A stretch of DNA of 9,299 nucleotides from Candidatus Competibacteraceae bacterium (GTDB lineage: Bacteria > Pseudomonadota > Gammaproteobacteria > Competibacterales > Competibacteraceae), in assembly GCA_003527885.1 (NCBI GenBank), contig DPWB01000034.1, positions 8,043 through 17,341 on the forward strand, read 5' to 3'. The position numbers and the translations under genes are program-made. Shown here piece by piece: positions 6,032 to 9,299 of this stretch. Each line of letters begins with the position of its first letter. Positions within the stretch are counted from its first letter, which is position 1. The notes under the pieces are model-generated. The model saw only the letters and a program-made list of their open reading frames with translations, ran no database searches and was not told the DNA's origin.

Positions 6032-7003
6032 CTAGCGCTGTCGCGTTTCCCAATGCCAGGCGTGCTCGACGATGGTTGCCAGCTCCGCATAACGCGGCGT
6101 CCAGCCCAGATCGGTCCGCGCCCGCCGAGAGTCGGCCACCAACCGCGCCGGATCGCCCGGCCGGCGCTCGCCGTACACGACCGTAAAATCCCGCCCGCTC
6201 ACCGTTCGGGCGGTGTCGATCACTTCCCGCACCGAAAAGCCGTTGCCGTTGCCTAAATTGTAAGCCGCGCTCTCCCCGCCCTCCCACAACCGCCGCAACG
6301 CCAGCCAATGCGCCTCGCACAGATCGGCCACATGGATGTAATCGCGAATGCAGGTGCCATCCGGCGTATCGTAGTCGGCGCCGAACACCGTGACGTTCGG
6401 CCGGCGTCCGCCAGCGGCCTGAAGCACCAGGGGAATCAGGTGGGTTTCCGGGTCGTGGCGTTCGCCCAACCGGCCTTCGGGATCGGCGCCGGCCGCATTG
6501 AAGTAGCGCAGTTTGACCGCCTTTAACCCGTACGCCCGATCGTAGTCCTCCAGCATCTGCTCCACCATCCATTTGCTGCGCCCGTAGGGATTGATGGGAT
6601 TTTTCGGGTGATCTTCGTCGATGGGCGTGCGTACGGGCTCGCCGAAAATGGCGGCGGTCGATGAAAAGATGAAGTGGTTGACCTGATGGGAGCGCATGGC
6701 GTCCAACAGAACCTGCGTCTTGAAAGTGTTGTTGCGATAGTACTTGGCCGGCTCCCGCACCGACTCGCCGACCTGAATGTAGGATGCGAAATGCATCACC
6801 CCGTCGAAGCGGTCGGCGTCGAACAACGCGTCCAGCACGGCTTCATCGCCCAGATCGCCCAGCACGAACCGCCCCCCCACGACCGCATCGCGATAGCCGG
6901 CCGACAGGTCGTCCAGCACCGTCACCCGGCAACCGCGCTGATCCAGCATTTTGACCATGTGGGAGCCGATATAACCCGCTCCGCCAACCACCAGTACGCG
7001 CAT
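6032..7003 (-). CDS. galE: UDP-glucose 4-epimerase
   Basis: The 323-residue NAD-dependent extended short-chain dehydrogenase interconverts UDP-glucose and UDP-galactose in the cytosol, feeding galactose into surface polysaccharides. Landmarks are the Rossmann GGAGYIG at 7-13, DDLSAGYRDAV at 31-41, HFASYIQVGESVREP at 71-85, SSTAAIFGEP at 114-123, the catalytic Tyr140 and Lys144 in PYGRSK, LRYFNAAGADPEG at 165-177, DGTCIRDYIHVADL at 215-228, YNLGNGNGFSV at 248-258 and RRPGDPARLVAD at 280-291. Length and motif order fit GalE (E. coli 338). The ATG at 7003 has AGGA five bases upstream (7009-7012 on the minus strand). It sits apart from the glycosyltransferase operon, behind fadM, but its product is a plausible substrate source for it. 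A 4-epimerase acting on another UDP-hexose is the main alternative. Confidence 0.94.
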   Translation of the reverse strand: MRVLVVGGAGYIGSHMVKMLDQRGCRVTVLDDLSAGYRDAVVGGRFVLGDLGDEAVLDALFDADRFDGVMHFASYIQVGESVREPAKYYRNNTFKTQVLLDAMRSHQVNHFIFSSTAAIFGEPVRTPIDEDHPKNPINPYGRSKWMVEQMLEDYDRAYGLKAVKLRYFNAAGADPEGRLGERHDPETHLIPLVLQAAGGRRPNVTVFGADYDTPDGTCIRDYIHVADLCEAHWLALRRLWEGGESAAYNLGNGNGFSVREVIDTARTVSGRDFTVVYGERRPGDPARLVADSRRARTDLGWTPRYAELATIVEHAWHWETRQR

Positions 7004-7188
7004 GTTTTTCCTATCCAGAAAGGCTGTCGCGGAAGGCGCGACGGTCGGGCGACAAGTCGCTCGTCACCGTTTCCGACGCCTGTCGGTCCGGCAGAGGAAA
7101 CGGGGCATCGAATAGCGGGGGTTTGGCGGGCGGATTCGCGCCGCCCGATCCGACAGAACGGGCGACTCAAACCGGCGGCGCGACGACT
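7004..7188. other. Intergenic region with small hairpins, upstream of galE
   Basis: No gene is seen in these 185 bases. A compact hairpin lies at 7026-7042 (GTCGCG, loop GAAGG, CGCGAC) and ends about 23 bases before the galE start. Read on the minus strand it is followed by CCTTTCT, so it could be a weak terminator for the coiled-coil gene or a leader structure of galE. Next to it is the short palindrome GCGACAAGTCGC (7049-7060). A wider 9-bp inverted repeat (CGCGCCGCC at 7137-7145, GGCGGCGCG at 7174-7182) lies just after the coiled-coil gene's stop but has no T-run. No clear promoter was found for galE. Confidence 0.4.
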
Positions 7189-8172
7189 TTAGGCGTCACG
7201 CCCCTCATGCATACGTAAAAACCGCTCCATCAACTGTTCGATTTCCGCTTCCAACGCACTTCGTTCCTGCTCTGCCTGGCGGTCTCGCGCCGCCATCTTC
7301 TCCTCAAGATCCCGCCGCAACCGATGGGCGTGATCCAGCTGCTGGAGCAAATTCTGTTTTTCCTGCTCCCAGTTTCCGGATGGCGCCGCCTGGGCGCCCG
7401 ATCCCGGGGCCGCCCGCCGCTCGGCCTGCAAGCGCTCCAGTTGTTCGCGCAAGGATTTGCGCTCCGCTTCCCAGGCCGCCCGCCGCTGTTCCAATTCGGC
7501 GGCGGCTTCCGCCCGCAACTGCTCGGCCCACTGGGCGGCGTCGGGGGGTAACTGCTGTTGGGCGCGGGCTTTGTAGAGCGCCAGGCTATCTTCCAAAGTG
7601 TTGAGCTGGACCTGCAGCTCCAAACGCTCGCCTTCCCACATCTCCTGCTGCTGCTCCAAGCGGGCGCTCACCAGCGTCTTATCCCGTTGCAAGCCCTGTA
7701 ACTGGTCTTCGATGTGGGTGTTTTGCAGCAACAGGCTTTGCAGTTGCCGGTCCCATTCGACCCGCTCTTGGACAAACTGCTTTTGCAGTGCCGCTTTTTC
7801 CTGTTCGACGCGGGTCGTCGCATCGCGCAATCGCGTCGCTTCCAAAAGATGGGTCTGCCGATCCCGTTCGTGACGGGCCTTCAGTTCCGCGTACTGTTGC
7901 TCCAGGCCGCCGTGCAGCTCGGCGGTCCGGGCCAGCTCTTCTTCGAGACGTTTCTGTTGCAACAGCAGGGCTTGGCGGGCCTGATAGGCGGTCGACTGCT
8001 GGCTGAGCAGCGTATTTTGCAGTTCGTTATTCTTGGCTTGCTCTTCCGCCAGTTCGTTCTGGATCCGGGACCGATCACTTTGTAAGGCCCGGTACGGCAA
8101 CAGAAAAATGATAGCGCCGCCCGCCGCCAACCCGATGATCGTTCCAACGACCAGAGACATGATATCCGTCAT
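7189..8172 (-). CDS. Membrane-anchored coiled-coil protein of unknown function
   Basis: I do not recognise this 327-residue protein. It opens with a single hydrophobic segment (about residues 4-25: IMSLVVGTIIGLAAGGAIIF) followed by a basic residue, consistent with an N-terminal inner-membrane anchor. Orientation is not determined. Nearly everything after residue 35 is charged, Gln/Glu/Leu/Arg-rich sequence expected to form long coiled coils (about 35-205 and 220-320), with a short flexible break near RRAAPGSGAQAAPSGNWEQE. No enzymatic motif is visible; the layout recalls RmuC-type proteins, but the nuclease domain is missing. The start at 8172 has no good Shine-Dalgarno, and an ATG at 8160 is an alternative that keeps the anchor. 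It follows the receiver-domain gene by 63 bases on the same strand, suggesting shared transcription and perhaps a physical partnership. Confidence 0.8.
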   Translation of the reverse strand: MTDIMSLVVGTIIGLAAGGAIIFLLPYRALQSDRSRIQNELAEEQAKNNELQNTLLSQQSTAYQARQALLLQQKRLEEELARTAELHGGLEQQYAELKARHERDRQTHLLEATRLRDATTRVEQEKAALQKQFVQERVEWDRQLQSLLLQNTHIEDQLQGLQRDKTLVSARLEQQQEMWEGERLELQVQLNTLEDSLALYKARAQQQLPPDAAQWAEQLRAEAAAELEQRRAAWEAERKSLREQLERLQAERRAAPGSGAQAAPSGNWEQEKQNLLQQLDHAHRLRRDLEEKMAARDRQAEQERSALEAEIEQLMERFLRMHEGRDA

Positions 8173-8235
8173 GATGCATCATCCGCCTGTTTGGCTTTTA
8201 TCCTGGGGACAAGCTGGCATGGACCGCGTGGCCCT

Positions 8236-9200
8236 TCATCTCAATCCGTAGGCCAGCACCGCCGCGCCGACGCCGATCGCCGCCGCCCAAGCCGCAGCTT
8301 GATAAACCCGTCGCCGCATATCCTGTTTGGCCTCGCTCAGAAGCTGTTGGAAGATATGTTCCGCCACCAGGCTGCCCGCCGCGTTGGCGCTTTCGTTTTC
8401 GGCGACAACTTGCTGGGCCACTTCTCGGGAGGTTTGCACGAGGGCACCGTGCACCGACTCCTTGACTTGTTGGGTGGCCTCGGCCACCTTGGCGTCGAGC
8501 TGCTGGACCACACGCCCGGACAGCTCCTGTAGCTGGCCCTCGCAGACCTGGGTCGTTATCTCCTTGGCCTGACGCTCCAAAAAGACCCGCCCTTCGCGCT
8601 GCAACGCTTCGAAACGCTCCTGTAACAGCGGCGGCAGTTGAGACCGGACCGCGTCCGCAGCCGCAGCGTGAATATCGCTATCGGAGGTGGGCGGCTGCCA
8701 TTTGGCGAGCTGCGCCTCGCACTCCCGCGCCGCGATCCGGGCGCCGATCTGCTCTTGAGAACCTTCCAAATCCCGCCGCAGTTTGGCGATGACATCGTTG
8801 ATCAGCGGCAGCACCTGGGATTCAATGGCGTCGTAGACCACCAGTTCGGCTTTTTCGAGAGCGATCTTTTCGATCTGTTCGGACGGTACCGCCTCTCCGG
8901 CCGGCAAGGCGGGCGAAGCAGCCGGCGGAAACACCGGGACGGCCAACGCCGCCGCCGCGTCGAACCGCTCGTTCATCTGTTTCAGCACGGCACCCAACGC
9001 ATCCGGCGTCGCCGGTTTGACCAGGACGCCGATGGCGCCGGCCGCCCGGGCTTCTTCCTGGTAGGCCTGATCGTCCTTGGAGGTGTACATCGTCACCGGA
9101 ATCGCCGCGGTTCCGGGTTCGCGCTTGATCTGCCGGACGGCGGCCACCCCATCCAGGCCGGGCATGGTGTGATCCATGAAAATCGCATCGGGGCGCTGGC
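8236..9200 (-). CDS. Response-regulator receiver domain with helical region and C-terminal membrane anchor (5' end missing)
   Basis: The frame is genuine up to base 9200, where an adapter replaces the rest, leaving 320 residues plus part of a codon. It begins inside a CheY-like receiver domain: DAIFMDHTMPGLDG with the phospho-acceptor Asp (residue 9 of the fragment), the Thr/Ser switch region PVTMYTSKDD, and the conserved Lys in GVLVKPATPDAL. About 45-50 N-terminal residues, including the first acidic pair, are lost. After a Pro/Ala linker come about 200 residues of amphipathic, coiled-coil-like helix (IEKIALEKAELVVYDAIES through LLSEAKQDMRRRVY). The last 22 residues, AAAWAAAIGVGAAVLAYGLR, form a hydrophobic tail anchor. 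No DNA-binding, cyclase or other known output domain is present. Phosphorylation would thus act on a membrane-tethered helical body, perhaps with the coiled-coil protein encoded 63 bases downstream. The ATG at 9177 lies inside the domain and is not the true start. Confidence 0.85.
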
Positions 9201-9266
9201 CTGTCTCTTATACACATCTCCGAGCCCACGAGACCGTACTAGATCTCGTATGCCGTCTTCTGCTTG
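9201..9266 (+). other. Nextera/Illumina sequencing adapter (contamination)
   Basis: The sequence changes abruptly after 9200 to the reverse complement of the Tn5 mosaic end, CTGTCTCTTATACACATCT (9201-9219). It continues with the Nextera read-2 segment CCGAGCCCACGAGAC (9220-9234), the 8-base index CGTACTAG (9235-9242; Nextera N702 as I remember the set) and the P7 flow-cell segment ATCTCGTATGCCGTCTTC then TGCTTG (9243-9266). The order and content are exactly those of a read that passed through a short insert into the adapter. It is not genomic and should be trimmed. Confidence 0.98.
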
Positions 9267-9299
9267 AAAAAAAAAAAAAAGACAATCCAATATATAGCT
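9267..9299 (+). other. Poly-A run and unexplained AT-rich tail after the adapter
   Basis: Fourteen A residues (9267-9280) follow the P7 end, as usual when a sequencer reads past the end of a fragment. The final 19 bases (9281-9299) are AT-rich, unlike the rest of the window. They match no part of the adapter I know and are most likely low-quality base calls. Confidence 0.85.

Noticed and set aside
5664..6572. Minus-strand frame of 302 codons across fadM and galE
   Set aside because: It overlaps galE in another frame and covers fadM in antisense. The composition is shadow-like, and both fadM and galE are secure.
7137..7182. 9-bp GC-rich inverted repeat after the coiled-coil gene as a terminator
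   Set aside because: The loop is 28 bases and no T-run follows on either strand, so in DNA this GC-rich it is weak evidence for a terminator.
9201..9219. Mosaic end read as a natural Tn5/IS50 terminus
   Set aside because: It is followed directly by library index and P7 sequences, so it comes from tagmentation and not from a resident transposon.
8638..9267. Plus-strand frame of 209 codons ending in the adapter
   Set aside because: It is antisense to the receiver gene and its last part is translated adapter (LLYTSPSPRD).
1..9299. CRISPR arrays, tRNA or rRNA genes, and insertion sequences
   Set aside because: I saw no regular direct repeats with spacers, no tRNA cloverleaf or rRNA sequence, and no transposase frame or paired terminal repeats.

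Overview
The window is GC-rich DNA (roughly two thirds G+C by eye), densely coded and mostly on the minus strand. Gene content suggests a gammaproteobacterium: a FadM nearly superimposable on the E. coli protein in its first half, a bacterial thiopurine methyltransferase, and an exopolysaccharide-type gene set. I cannot place the genus. The right end is not biological. From position 9201 the sequence is a Nextera/Illumina adapter read-through followed by poly-A and a short AT-rich tail, so this is the untrimmed end of a draft contig.

Minus-strand block 1 (5445 down to 1) reads, in transcription order: a Sfp-type 4'-phosphopantetheinyl transferase; a fusion of a degenerate sugar-transferase (phosphoglycosyl transferase, PGT) domain with a WecG/TagA/CpsF glycosyltransferase; a complete small monotopic PGT; a three-part fusion (degenerate nucleotidyltransferase, left-handed beta-helix, degenerate PGT-like domain); a thiopurine S-methyltransferase (tpm); and the N-terminal part of a major facilitator transporter cut by the left edge. 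Intergenic gaps are -4 to 35 bases, with two ATGA stop/start overlaps, so the block is probably one operon. The three middle genes look like a polyprenyl-phosphate glycan initiation module. The intact PGT would load the first sugar phosphate on the lipid carrier, the WecG-type enzyme would add the next sugar, and the two catalytically degraded PGT-like domains flank the intact one.

Middle (5446 to 7003): a 173-base divergent region separates the PPTase from a plus-strand fadM acyl-CoA thioesterase. fadM converges, with only 8 bases between, on a minus-strand galE (UDP-glucose 4-epimerase) that could supply UDP-galactose for the glycan.

Right part (7004 to 9200): a 185-base region with small hairpins, then two minus-strand genes of no recognised family. 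One encodes a coiled-coil protein with a single N-terminal membrane anchor. The other, upstream of it, encodes a response-regulator receiver domain followed by a long helical region and a C-terminal membrane anchor, and is truncated by the adapter junction. They look like a membrane-tethered signalling or scaffold pair.

The most interesting biology is the set of three adjacent genes carrying PGT-like domains, two of them lacking the catalytic Asp-Glu pair, and the tail-anchored receiver protein. The most important practical point is the adapter at the right end.
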